64,000 nucleotides of DNA. It comes from Neoceratodus forsteri (lineage: Eukaryota; Chordata; Ceratodontiformes; Ceratodontidae). The stretch spans positions 170,008,501 through 170,072,500 of the forward strand of contig CM028131.1 in NCBI GenBank assembly GCA_016271365.2, given 5' to 3'. Under the pieces are notes generated by a model. The model saw nothing but the letters and a program-made list of their open reading frames with translations. It made no database searches and was not told where the DNA came from. Positions 46,373 through 58,186 of this stretch are shown here, in pieces (position 1 is the first letter of the stretch; the number at the start of each line of letters is the position of its first letter). The position numbers and the translations under genes were made by a program.

Positions 46373-47450
46373 TCTGGATTAGGAACTCTCCCTTGTGGGC
46401 TGGTAGTGCTCTTGGACTCAAGGATAACCACTTGAACCCACTGCCATGTCTCCTATTTCTCATTTAAGTATCAGATGCAGACAGATTCTTGCAGTAGTCA
46501 GTTTAATGACCCTTAAGTGAGACATGTTGTCAGTATTTAATATGGGATTTACACTCTCTTGACTTATGTAAGGTTTGAGATATGGAAACAAAAGTCTCCT
46601 TTATTTGTGAAGAGACACTGGAAGGCTTCCTTGGGCTGATATCAGCCCTTTAAAACTACAGTAAGATGAGGTGGACAGTTTCCTGAGCACAGACTCTATG
46701 TATATCTGATATTAATCCTTCAACAGAAAAGCTTTTTAAATTATTTCTTATGGTGCACCATATTTATCTTGTAACATCAAAACATATGACTCCAATCAGT
46801 TAAGCTGAGAATTAGAGCTGTGTGTGGAGTGTGGGATTTCTTGGGCGGGATTTGTGCAGAATGACTATTCCGCTTCCAAAATTCTTTTCTGAATTTTTTT
46901 TTTAATTCTTTTGAAATACTAAAATAATTTATTTTTCTTTTTAATATCTTGTGCTTTATGCCCCCTTAATGCCAGAGCTTTCATTTCACACAGCCCTAGC
47001 TGTGATTGCAAGCTCCAAGGTTTTTATGGTGGTTTGTGCTGTTCATTATCATTAGGCAATAGAAAGGAAATGAAATCTACTATACTGTATATGAAGTGTA
47101 GGTTTTTAAATATTTTCTGACATTATGTGAGCATATTATTACCTACTTATTTTGGAGTTTTGATAATTTACACTTATTTACCCCCCACTTGTAGACTGGG
47201 TTGCTGGGAATCAATTGCTATCTTTACATATTGTGGGAATCAATTACTTTGTAATCGATTCACTTCATTCAGATTGTAATCCTTTTTGTTTTAAATGCTG
47301 TTTAATTGATGAAATTGAATTGAATTGATTACAAGGTGACTGATTCCCACTGCATGTAAACACTCAGCAATTGAGGATTTTCAATCTGGTTACCTTCCTT
47401 TTGCTGTACTTTCAACAGTAAATTTAGCAGAATCATTTCACAATCAGGTT
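46373..47450. other. Unassigned sequence
   Basis: I recognise nothing here. Confidence 0.5.
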
Positions 47451-47454
47451 TACC

Positions 47455-47590
47455 TACTCTCTCCTATTCCCCCAGATCTCAGATGGCTCCCCTGCTCCCA
47501 GATACCTTATTTGGTGAAGACTTTGTGTAGCATTGGCATGCAGCACCATTTTGAAGACTTAATAGACATTTTACCTATTCATGAGGACCA
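47455..47590 (+). repeat. Copy of a LINE 5' leader segment
   Basis: About 130 bp (ctcctattcccccagatctc, then gaagactttgtgtagcattg, then ccattttgaagac) matches 48305-48440, about 850 bp downstream. The downstream copy lies in the leader of a CR1-like LINE, so this may be a duplicated promoter unit or a separate fragment. Confidence 0.8.
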
Positions 47591-48304
47591 CGTGGCCACC
47601 CCTAGTGGATTGGCGTACATGGACAATTGTTTTTTCATTGCAAATTTGTCCTCCTCAGTACTTAGGACTTAGAGGTATTGCAAAGGAGCTTTAAGGCTCA
47701 CTGAGTGTTTTATAATCAATTCAGGGTTGGGAAGGGGAGCTGTATGTATTTAGGGGTCTCAACTAAATCTGCCATACTAAACATCAATTGAAAGGGGTCT
47801 CAAGTGGAGCTTAGGGTGTATGTTCAACTACCTATTAAAACACTGCATCAGAGTTTTCAGCAGGTTTTTATTTGCAAGATCATTTTTATTGCTAGTTCAT
47901 ACAGCTGGGCTGTTTTTAACCACAAAAGCAGTGTAACACTGCTATATAGCATACAATCAATTCCGTGGCTCTCCTGTATTATTTGGTACTGTGCTAGTCT
48001 GCTTTTTAAAGTGCTTAACTGTTTAACACAGTGCAGGGCTCTGTCAGTATTATAGTAACTGTACTTTAAAAATTGCTCATTTCTAGTTCTGGGCTGGTTA
48101 CAGTCAATGCAGTCTTGCCTGTCCCAGGAAAATTCCCTGACACCGTCCCTCCCTCCCCTGTGGTGGATCACATTACAGTAGTCAGCCCTCCAACCACTAA
48201 TCTTTGCATACCTTGTTAATCTTTGCTTTGTCCCCAGCTCCAGTCACTTTCCAGTGCTACTGACCATTGGTTAAGGTTGTGAGGGCAAGAAGCTTACTGG
48301 TACC

Positions 48305-49373
48305 CTCCATACCCTCTCCTACTCCCTTGGATCTCAAATGGATCTCCTGCTCCCAGGTACCTTATCTGGTGAAGACTCTGTGCAGCATTGGCATGTGGTG
48401 CCATTTTGAAGACCCTACAGACATTTTACCTTTTCATGAGGATGGGCGGTGCCGCTTGTGGCCCCGCTACTTTCTTCCCACCCATACTCCCCAAACCCCA
48501 CCCCAGGCTGGCACTCCATTTAAGGATGCAGTCAGCAATCGGCTACCAAATTCAATCAGTGAAGTTCTACTCACCTGTTCTCAAACAACAGTAAACTGGT
48601 CCACAGGATAATCAATCCTCCCTGTACTTTTTTTCTGTTAGTCTAGCCCTGCTTTCTGACTTTGGTCAGTTGAGTGTAAATTTTCTCATAGGCACCATGA
48701 TCAGGGGTTAGTTTCTAAATGCTGGCTATTAAATCTCTTCATAGGCATTGGGATCAGGGATTGTTTCTATATACTGGTCATTTAAGATCTATACCGAGAG
48801 TCCCCACTTGATCTAGTAATAAGAGGTGAGTGCCACTGTCCTCTTACCCCTTTGCATAGGTGTACTCCCCCAAATGGCGCTCTTAAATTTGTGTACTCAT
48901 GGCTCGATCATATTCATAACCCTTTCCCCACCTCTCTTTCTGTTTTTTTGTGACTGAAGCAGTGTCATTCTCATGTCGAGCCTCTCCCCCCATGACAACT
49001 ACTCTCTCTTGACCCAAGAGGGACTCCCTTTGCAGTCACAACCAATCCTCTTGGGGCACCCCCTACCCACATTAGCCTTCCTGGATAAGAGGCTCTGTAG
49101 ATTGCTGGGCATGCTCCAGAGCATCTGTTGTGGGTGCCATTGGTGGCTATCTCACATGCTTCCATGACCTAAGATCATTACTTTTTAGGTGGGTGACATT
49201 GAGGCTAACCCTGGTCCACCCAACTCCCCACTTATTCAAACTACACCTCAGTGGCCTAATGACAGGTGCATTAGAACTGCACACATAATCTCTGGAAGAC
49301 TACTCCCCAAGGATAATGAACTCGAAGCTTAGATGTCACTCCATAACCCTGATGTACTAGGTATAAGTGAAAC
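48305..49373 (+). mobile_element. CR1-like LINE (element K), 5' leader and endonuclease start
   Basis: The leader repeat at 48305-48440 is followed by a C-rich untranslated region and a short coding stretch. It contains GDIEANPGPP (about 49193-49225), a canonical DxExNPGP 2A-like motif, then SGRLLPKDNELEA, a stop, and DVLGISET, the QET/SET motif of the endonuclease. Sequence is broken at taagtgaaac (49364-49373) and appears to resume at 53493. Upstream frames read only in pieces, so the true start is uncertain. Confidence 0.72.
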
Positions 49374-50854
49374 TAGACCCCAGAGCAGTGGTCAGCAGTT
49401 GAAATAGTCAGTTGCAGTTCAATGCAGTTGCAATCAGTTGCAATTGCACTGGATTGCAGTCATAAAATAGTGGAGCTGAAATCCACTGTAGTTGACAATT
49501 CCATGACCCATCCAGGTTTGTTTTTGTGGTGCACTGCAGTGTGTTTTCTCTTTTTTTCTTTCCTGGGGGGAGAAGGGGGGGACGCAAATATCTAATGGTC
49601 CTCAACTGCCGGCACTGAGCCTTAGAGCCAATAAAATGCACCCTGGCTCCTGGACATGAAGCATCCACCCATTAGGAGAGCTAGAAGGAGGAGCTAGGAG
49701 CTTGAGGGTGTCTGTGACTGGCTGCATGAGGTGGCAGAGAGAGCATGCCTAGGTAGGAGAGGAGACTGTCAGGAGAGGAGGCATCTGTGTTGTTGTGTGG
49801 GCAACAGAGTGAGCAGTATTTTTCTGCAAGGACAAAGTGTGGCGGTTAGGCCTTTAATTTAAAAATAAGTTAACCATGTCCACTGTCCTGATGTCTCTAG
49901 TGCCCAGAGAGAGACTAGTGTGTGGTTGTGCAGTTCCCAGTCAGTCCTCCAGCAAAGCAAAGCCGCAATCATGTGAAGGCAGCAAGTCAGTGATCTGGTC
50001 GTGGTCAGGATCAGCCTGTAACCCTATCGACAGGGCCCATCTGGTGACTCTCACTCAGTCTTGGTCAGGTCTTCAGAGTCATTGAGGAGGAGGAGGAGGA
50101 GGTGATAGATGCACTAGTTCCAATGCGTGGAGTACCAGAGTGGGGACGTGGGTCTGAGTTGGGGACCGACTGCATGGGTTGGGAGGAGGGAGCACACAGC
50201 TCCAAAACACACTGGCACCACCACTGAGTAGAGCAGCAGTGGCAGCCTGAGCCATGGAGCCACCCGCCGATGCCGACTGAATCATCACCCAACACCTGAC
50301 CGAACTGGCAACAGGCTATTACAGTGAGCAAGGTACTGTATGGGATGTGTACATAAGGCCCGCCAGGACTGGGCAGTGGGCAGTAGGAAGGAGGAGGATG
50401 GTCTCTCACAGACTACTCAATCTGTCTGTGTGTCTGCTGCATGCTGGGCCAGCTTGTCTGGCTGGTTGAGGGCTTGGGGGTTGTGGGGCTCGGAGGGCTG
50501 AACTTGAAAAGCCAAGACAATTGATTATCATCGATCTACTGCTGGTGGCCCGGCTGGGCTCTCTCTGACTGTGGTGGCAATGTGAGTAAGTCAGACTCCC
50601 CAGAAAGTCATGGAGCAGGCCAGGAGCAGGTGGTTGGTTGGTAAGTTCCCAGACCCATAGGAGGCCAGAGCGAGGAGCATGGTCGGTTGGGTCCAATGGA
50701 TGAAATGTTTGTTGTTTGCCACTGTAGGAATCAGATAGACTAAATATTGAAGTCCTCTTGGCAAGATGAATAAACTTTTAAAAAACACATTAGTGTACAT
50801 GCTGAAAGTCAAAACAAGTTTAGAAACTGTGTCAGAAAATTTGTTTTTTTTGGG

Positions 50855-52550
50855 GGGGCGCTGTTGAGCCCGAACAATGAGCAGCAACTTTTCAGAGCTC
50901 TGTGCAAACAGCTACATAATCTGCTTTAATCCTCTCTTTTTGAGCTCTGAATCAGCTTTTCGACAGCACCAGAGGAAAGATCGACTCCAACTTTGATAAT
51001 ATTGGTAATCCTAAGCGAGACAAAGTGGCTGGAATGTCAGGGAGAGCCAAGGGGCTGAACAGACCAGACGAAACCACATTGGCAGATGAGGCCTCTAGCT
51101 CAGAAGAAACCATGACTACCCTAGGAAATAAATTGCAGACTCTGATTGCCTCAATCTCTACTCTAAATCAGAAAATAGATTATTTTAATGGATGGGTAAC
51201 AGTTCTAGAGTCATCGGTAGATGGATTGAAAGGGGAGCTACAACGAGTCAGTAAACAAGCGGATGCATCCTCCAGAGCAACGGCCTTAATGACAAAGGGA
51301 CTATAGCATTTTCATGCTCGTTTGGAAACCCTGGAGAATCAAACCTGCTCGGTGAATGTTCGAATAGTGGGGTTTCCTGAGAGTTTGGAGGGCGATCATC
51401 CCATTTTAATCATCTGTGAATGGCTCTCAGAGAAAGTTTTGCCTTAAGGAACACAGGAGAGCTGGGACATCCAGAAACTATACTGTGTGACCCCTACAGG
51501 ACGGGGCCAAATCTCTGAAGAGCCCCATACTCTGATGTTGATTACCTCAAGTGCTGGAGCCAGGGACAAGAACCTCCAGTACGCCCGTAGAGCTGCTCTA
51601 ATAATGCAAGATGAGAACTCAGTACATATTTTTCCTGACATTAGTTATGCCAAGAGTCAGAGGCATAAAAAGTTTGATGCTGTGAGGCGGGCAATACAGG
51701 AACTGAATATACCACATATGATTATCTTTCTGGCGGAGCTTCGGATCACTCACCAGAACAAAATCTTTCTTTTTTTGGATCCTATTGAAGCCAGAAGATG
51801 GACAGATCATCAGATGGCAGAATCGAGAGTCAGATCAGAGGAATCAGCTGATGAGGATGCTTTAGATGCTTCGGTACCCTGAGGGCTGCTATCCTGGGAG
51901 ATGTTTCAGAGATCGTGGGTTGTTTAAAGGGTGATAGCTGGAGACCTTAAGTTATATCCTGCTTAAAAGTTAAATTAATCAATGGTTTCTCCTCTAGACT
52001 TTTTAGAAGAGGACTCCCAACCCCTTTCTGTTTTGGTCCCCTAGAGGATCCTAGTTATATAGCAAATCAAGTCAAATGGGATGTCTTTTTCCCTCTGTTG
52101 CTATTTTAATGTTTATTTCTTCTTTTGCTGTATTTTAGGGCTAAGAAAGCTATGATAGCAGATTTTTGCATCTAATGTGAAAAGTTTAACTCCATAGATA
52201 ACATAGTGCTTTATTATTTTCATCAAGCACTTATACATGGCATCAACGATCCCTTAGAGGGACTCTGATAATATCGGATTAGTTTGCTGGATAATCCTGT
52301 TACATCAAGGTAAGCCATGTAGCTCATGGACTTGTAAATGGCAAATTCTGGACTCAATTTTAGGTTTTTCTTGTATTGTAGTTATCCTCCAATGTTGCAC
52401 CACAATACAGCGAATGCATAATTCACTCTTTAATTAAGGGAATGTTTTCCCATATGGTATTGAAACAGGTGCTCTGTTGGCTGTAATAATTCTTATCACA
52501 AGACTTGTCTATGATAAAAGCTTAAAAATAAAGTTTAAAAAAAAGAATTT
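50855..52550 (+). mobile_element. L1-type element with ORF1 only
   Basis: A 5' region starts near 50855 (ggggggcgctgttgagcccg). ORF1 spans about 51025-51882, and the element ends in aaaaataaagtttaaaaaaa near 52545. Only about 0.66 kb lies between the end of ORF1 and the A-rich tail. No RT or endonuclease motif appears there, so ORF2 is missing. The structure resembles mammalian HAL1 elements. Confidence 0.78.
51025..51882 (+). pseudogene. L1 ORF1 (RNA-binding coiled-coil protein), broken
   Basis: Two frames cover it: 51025-51306 (93 codons, coiled coil: LQTLIASISTLNQKIDYF, VLESSVDGLKGELQ) and 51487-51882 (131 codons). Between them the text reads FHARLETLENQTCSVNVRIV and GFPESLEGDH, the coiled-coil end and RRM start. 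The C-terminal domain has AALIMQDENSVHIFPDISYA, RHKKFDAVRR and IFLFLDPIEA. A stop near 51304 and another near 51446 interrupt it. Confidence 0.88.
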
Positions 52551-53492
52551 TTTTTTAATAAGTATGAGGTTTTTTTTAGCTTTAAATCCAAACTATGGAT
52601 ACATCTCAGTTCTGGTATACCATACAGAGGAGGTATTTCTAGGCGTCCTCCCTTAAACTGTTTTTAGACTCACAGATTCTACGACTACTAGTAAACTAAC
52701 ATACATTGATGGTTAGCTCTGTTTGCAAATGGGTACCTTCTAGCTTCTGTGGGGTGTGTAAGAGGCCCTACCTATACTGTATTTTAGCCTCACGGTTCTT
52801 TTTCTAAGTAACTAGTATTACTGCTGCTTATTTTTCTATACTTTATACTGTTTTACTGCCCTGCTTCAACTTGTTACTTCCAGGGACTTAGTATATTTTG
52901 TTGTTGTTTTGACTGATTATTGTGCTTTAGTGGGTCCTTACTGTGTGTAGATTTGTTTCACTGCACTTTGTATATGCATTTTAAAGAGCAGCCAGCTTCT
53001 TAGCTGCTGCTGACTAGTTGCTGCTCCCTCCAACATATGCAATACCTCACCTGCCCCAGAGTTGAGGGGCATAAATAATTCCTTTTGTTTCTGACCATTT
53101 ATGAAGTTATAATACTACTAAATCCCAAATGCTAAAAACAGAGCTGCTTCCTGACCATAACCCACCAACATGCCCCAGCATAGGCACATGCAGCCCCGTT
53201 TTGTTATGTTAGAAGGCGAAGGCTGTGTGTGTGTGCACCCTATTGATTTCAAGGGGGGACTTTTCCATACATTTTATTAACTTTTATAGTTGAAATTTTA
53301 ATTAGAAAAAGATACAAAGTTTATAAAGTATGATGAACTACTACATAATAAAATTCAACAATGGTGAAAGTTTGAAAAATTGGTTGGATTTTCTTCAGTT
53401 AGTTGAAGTCAGAAATTTTAAACTAGCTGAAAAAATCAGTCATAATGTGTGGTAAGTCAGTCATAATTGGTTTTTCAACTGTCTCCAGGGTC
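52551..53492. other. Unassigned sequence
   Basis: AT-rich sequence after the L1 tail, up to the direct repeat at 53493. No motif is recognised. Confidence 0.5.
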
Positions 53493-55433
53493 TAAGTGAA
53501 ACCTGGCTGAAACCTTTGTCTCCAGACTCCCTTTGCAATTTAAAGGGCTATACAACTTTCAGGAATGACAGACCAGGGACAAAGAAGGGTGGAGGAATGC
53601 TTCTCTACCTTAAGGACCTTCTAACTGGTTCCATCATCTCCTCTAGCACTGTGACAAAGCATCCGTGGAATGGATCTTAATGGAACTCATCGTAGGGCTG
53701 CCAAGAAATTATACTTTGGCTGTATCTATAATCACCTAATTGGGGGTGATGGGCTCAAACAAATAATTAATGAGGTTGCCAGCCTGTCCTCAGTCAGGGG
53801 TGTCATTCTTATGGGATATTTTAACCTTAACTGGATGGGGAACAAACAACAATGTTATGCAGAGCTCCTTAAACAAATAAACCTCACCCAGTCGATTCAC
53901 TCTTCAACTCGTCAAAACTCGAGGTCAATGAATCACACAATCCTTGATTGGATTTTGACAAATAGGGGGACCATTACTGCTGGGGTTCTGTCAGACTCCA
54001 TCAGTGACCATTCCCCCATTTTTTGTACATGGTCTTGCCGAAGGGTGCATCCACCATCAAGGCAAATCTCCTTCAGAAACTTTGCAAAGGTGGACATAGA
54101 GGAACTCAGAGCTGATCTACAAGGAATAAATTGGTCAGGGTTCTGCACTCTCACAAATGTTGACACTGCAGTGGGGTTCCTCATAGCTGCACTGTCTTCC
54201 ATTCAAGATAAGCACTTCTTAATCACAACACGATGAGTCAGAGGTGGAAACACCAAACGGATAAACAAGGAATTGATCGCGCTTATGAAATTATGTGACA
54301 AAGCCTGGATCACCTACAAATATGCAACTAATGTGGCTAACTGGAATGAATACAGGAGACTCAAAACACATGTAAGATGGAAATCAAATCATTAAAATCT
54401 ACCTTCTTGTCCCAACAGGTATGTAACTTAAATGATGCCAAAGTTTCCAGACAGCTGTGAATTCTGTTCTGAAACCTGTCATGAAAGCCAATTCCATAAC
54501 CCTTAACACAGAGAATGGACTTCAGTCAGACCCAGAAACAGTAGCCAACATCCTGAATAATAAATTCACTAATCTGGAATTGTATCTGTGCCAGCTTTCA
54601 ACTACATCTCAGGCAGCTCAAACTCTGTGTCAAAAGTCTTCTTGTCCCCCTTTCTATTTCAGAGTCACAACCCCAACTGAAGTCCATCACCTCCTGTTGC
54701 TTTTACTCCACACAGGCAATGCAGGAAGGGATGGGCTTTTCCCCAAGTTTCTGAAGCTTACTACTGCCTTCATTGCTAAACCACTCTTCACTATAATTAA
54801 CCAATCTCTGGCGATATCCACTGCCCTGTCACTGTGGCAAGAAGCCAGAAATGTCCGTATATTCAAAGCAGGTGATCCGCAACTCCGGAGAACTACAGGA
54901 CGGTGTCTATCCTTTCTCACATGGGTAAAATCCTAGAGAAGGTGGTATATCATCAGAGAATGGAACACCTTGAGAAATATAACCTGCTATCTAAGGACCA
55001 GCATGGATTCAGAAAAGATTTTAGCATGGCCTCTGCACTTACTAAATTTGCAGACCATGTCTTACATGAAGCAGACAGAGGATGTCTCACTGGAGCAATA
55101 TTTGTGGATTTATCCAAGGCATTCAATAGGGTGGACCATGGGATTTTACTAAAGGAGCTATCCATTCATGGGTTCTCTCCCAATGCAGCAAGATGGGTGC
55201 AGGATTATTTGGGTAACAGGACCCAACTGGACCGCAGAGGGGGTGTTTGTCCAGTCCACTGATGGTTTGCACTGGAGTCCCCCAGGGGTCAATTCTAGGC
55301 CCCCTCCTGTACTCAATCTTTGTAAACCCTCTGGTCTCTGAAGAATCTGCCAGCAATAGGACGATGTATGCTGATGATTTGATCTTATACTATAGCCAAA
55401 ACAACCTTCCTAGGCTGTCTCACATTCTTAATA
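53493..55433 (+). pseudogene. CR1-like LINE (element K/F), endonuclease and RT
   Basis: The endonuclease resumes with GLSETWLKPLSPDS and GGGMLLYLKD. It continues in frame 53670-54236 with ILMGYFNLNWMGN, TILDWILTN and DSISDHSPIFCTW. RT frames: 54457-54936 (PFYFRVTTPTEVH), 54903-55262 (HMGKILEKVVYHQRMEHLEK, motif A IFVDLSKAFNRVDH) and 55247-55430 (GVPQGSILGPLLYSIFVN, motif C MYADDLILYY). Frameshifts occur near 53660, 54440, 54900 and 55240. It breaks off at 55433, and its next codons appear at 57837. Confidence 0.9.
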
Positions 55434-55613
55434 TGGGCTTCTTCTCATTTACAGTGGAGGGATTTAAGCATGCCTGGGACAGGCAAAAGGGAACCTTAGA
55501 GGTGGGAAGGAGTGGTAAAAAGCCATTAACTAGATAGGTTCAAAGGCCACAAACAAGGGTAGGGCTTGCGGGCAGACTGGATGGGCCTAGCGGTCTTTAT
55601 CTGCTGACAATTT
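55434..55613 (+). mobile_element. CR1 3'-UTR fragment
   Basis: It reads gtggagggatttaagcatgc, then gcagactggatgggcctagc and ggtctttatctgctgacaat. This is a typical CR1 3' terminus. The expected (TTTCTATG)n tail is found at 57821-57836 (ttttatgtttctatg), on the far side of element G. G therefore landed within this CR1 tail. Confidence 0.85.
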
Positions 55614-57820
55614 CATTGCAAACACCTTTAATACTGCTTTTACTGACCTCAGTACCATTCTTCCCCCAGACCTTTTTGAAGAAAGTGACTCCTCTTTCAA
55701 TACCCCCTGATCTCAGTCAAATCACCCCCTATTCTACTTCAAAGAGGTCAAACTGAATGAAGCCCACCGCTACATTGCCTTAGCCATCTCCAAATCCAGA
55801 ACCAGTGGTGACTCCCTGGACCTTAGGCTACTGTCGCTTAACCTTGATGAAGTACTCTGACTATTAACCAAAATTCTTAACCTCTCCCTCAGCCACAGTC
55901 AGTTCCTGGACAGATGGAAATCTGCAACAGTTACCCTAGTCCACAAAAGTGGTGACAAGACCAACCACACTAACTATCATCTGATCTCCATACTGCCCCT
56001 GCTCTCAAAGGCCCTTGAAAGCATCATTGTGGACCAGCTCACCGACTATCTGGATAAATATAACATTCTGTCCACACAACAACACGGCTTCAGGAAAGGA
56101 CACAGCACAACTTCTGCCTTCCTTGAGTTCACTGGTGCAGTGCACAACTCACTTGACAATGGCCTCCTCACTGGGGCAGTCTTTATCAACCTTTCCAAGG
56201 CATTTGACACTGTCCACCATTGGCTGCTGATTGACCAACTATTGAACGCTGGTCTTGCACCTAACCCCACACTATGGTTCAAAAACTACCTTAAAAACCA
56301 CTCACAAAAGGAAAAATTGCCAGTTCTCTATCTGATTCTTTGCCAGTTTGCTCTGGTGTCCCCCAGGGGTCCATACTGGGACCACTCCTGTTTAGTCTTT
56401 TTCTAAATTCCCTACCGCAATCCTGTTCAGAAAAAATCATCCAGTATGCTGATGACGCAGTTGTTTTCTCCTCTCACAAAGACCCCACGACACTACGACT
56501 CAATCTCCAGCATGGTTTCAGCGCTGTTGAAAACTGGTTTTCTAATCATAAGCTTGTCCTTAACCATGAGAAACTAAGTCTATGCTTTTTTGCAGTTCTC
56601 ACAACCAGCGCAAGCTACACCCCCTGTCTATCTCCACCATGCAGGGGAATACCCTCGAACAGGTCCTATCCTTCAAATATCTAGGGATTCTGCTAGACCC
56701 CAACCTATCCTATGGGGCTCATGTTGACAGTGTGGCCAAAGCGGCTAATACGCGTCTTGAGTTACTGTTCAAGCAGAGGCAACACCTCACCCCAGAAGCA
56801 TTGAAGATTGCCATCCAGAGCTCCGTGGTCTCCATTATCGACTATGGTCACATCATTTATGGCTCAGCCACAGTTTCAACCCTCAGACATATTTCAACTA
56901 CCCTCAACAAGGCATGTCGGCTTGTCACTGGAGCCCACCGTCTCACCCATACCTGTGACCTTTATGCTTAATCTGGATGGCTCCAACTTTCCAACCATAA
57001 TAAGTATCTCACCTATACCACGGCGAAACAAATTAACCTTGGCCTCGCCCACACGGGTGTCAAAACCCTGCTCTGCCATAATACCAATCCGCGTAACACC
57101 AGGAGTTCCAAATTGCAGCTCCTGCAAATTCCCTGCTGTCACACTACGCTGGGTCAACGTTCTTTCACCTACAGGGCTTCCCTTTCGCTGAACGGTCTCA
57201 GCACCACCATCGCCTCTGCTCCAACACTTGGTATGTTTAAAACCAGGCTCCGGCTCCATCTCACAGCCTCCATCTCCTGTGATTGCCACTCCTAATTTCA
57301 GACACACCTGCTGCCTCCAATAGCGTTTCTGTACCCCTTCTTAGCACTTATCTCCTACTGCCCATCCCCTATCTGCCCTAACTCCTATATGCCAAAACTA
57401 TTATCTGCCATATTGCCTTCGCCCCCGGACTCCTACTTCCCCCCACTCTCCCTTCTCCTCTCTCCCTCCTTCCCCTTACCTGCACTTCTCCCTGCCTGAC
57501 AAATGCTTCTGGCTGCTAATATGACCACCCCAACCCTGCCTCTTTCCCTTTGTTTCTGGGCCTCCTCCTAGTGGTTACTCTCTAATTGTGTTTTAAATAA
57601 TAACTGTTCTAATTGTTCTATATCTACCCACAATCTTGTTACGCCTATTGTTTTCCTATGGTTTCCAATTTGTACTGTGATCACCTGCAATGTTGCTATT
57701 TCTATCTCAGTGTTATTTCTTTTGTATCCTCTGTGCCTTTCCTCAACTGATGTGGAACCTTTGTAAAAGAGCCTTGGCTCAAAGGTGATTGTAATCCTAG
57801 ATCTAAATAAATAAATAAAC
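55614..57820 (+). mobile_element. Rex1/CR1-like LINE (element G), 5'-truncated
   Basis: Coding begins inside the pre-RT region and ends with a 3' UTR (gatgtggaacctttgtaaaa, then gccttggctcaaaggtgatt) and aaataaataaataaac. The flanks acaattt (55605-55611) and caattttta (about 57819) suggest a short target duplication in the host CR1 tail. A second 3' end of this family lies at 9605-9690. Confidence 0.88.
55740..57295 (+). pseudogene. LINE element G, reverse transcriptase and C-terminal domain
   Basis: Frames overlap: 56029-56406 (DQLTDYLDKYNILSTQQHGF, then motif A VFINLSKAFDTVHH), 56340-56684 (GVPQGSILGPLLFSLFLNSL, motif C QYADDAVVFSS) and 56582-56971 (FKYLGILLDPNLSYGAHVD, then IDYGHIIYGSA). 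The first aspartate of motif A is asparagine, so the enzyme would be inactive even without the frameshifts near 56330 and 56600. The C-terminal part continues in pieces to about 57295. Confidence 0.9.
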
Positions 57821-57836
57821 AATTTTTATGTTTCTA

Positions 57837-57961
57837 TGTTACACACTGGTTCACTCAACAAAGGCTAATAGTAAATTCGAAAAAAACAAAGTGTATGCTG
57901 TTCAGCTCCAAGCAAAGGCTCACAAAACATGCTACCACTAAACTGAACTCCCGCAACATTC
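57837..57961 (+). pseudogene. Continuation of LINE K/F RT
   Basis: About 120 bp after the CR1 tail decode as THWFTQQRLIVNSKKTK and CMLFSSKQRLTKHATTK, the segment that follows motif C in CR1-like RTs. It fits directly onto the break at 55433 (LSHILN). It stops at 57962, where an L1 begins. Confidence 0.75.
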
Positions 57962-58186
57962 TACTACCTGGGAGTCACGTGATGCGCCCAGTTGAGTGAG
58001 CAACACTCTCAACTCCTCTCCTCCCGAACCTTTAAATTTACCTGTTTTTTTTCTAATTTACAGCCCATTTTAAGTACTTTTTAGGATAGTCTTGGTTAGT
58101 TACTCTTGGAGTGCACTTACCGATCTCACCAGATTGCAGAAGAATGGATACCAACATGAAACTGGGACCACTTCGCCATACCCCCC

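Larger units (their letters stand above)
49374..53492. other. 4.1-kb insertion flanked by a 10-bp direct repeat
   Basis: The sequence taagtgaaac occurs at 49364-49373 and again at 53493-53502, at the same codons of the endonuclease (SET motif). The interval therefore looks inserted. Its left part (49374-50850) has cagttgca-rich sequence, a (GAG)n run near 50085-50102 and no recognised gene. The right part contains an ORF1-only L1. Its ends share cagttgaaa in opposite orientation, which hints at short inverted termini, but the class is unresolved. Confidence 0.55.
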
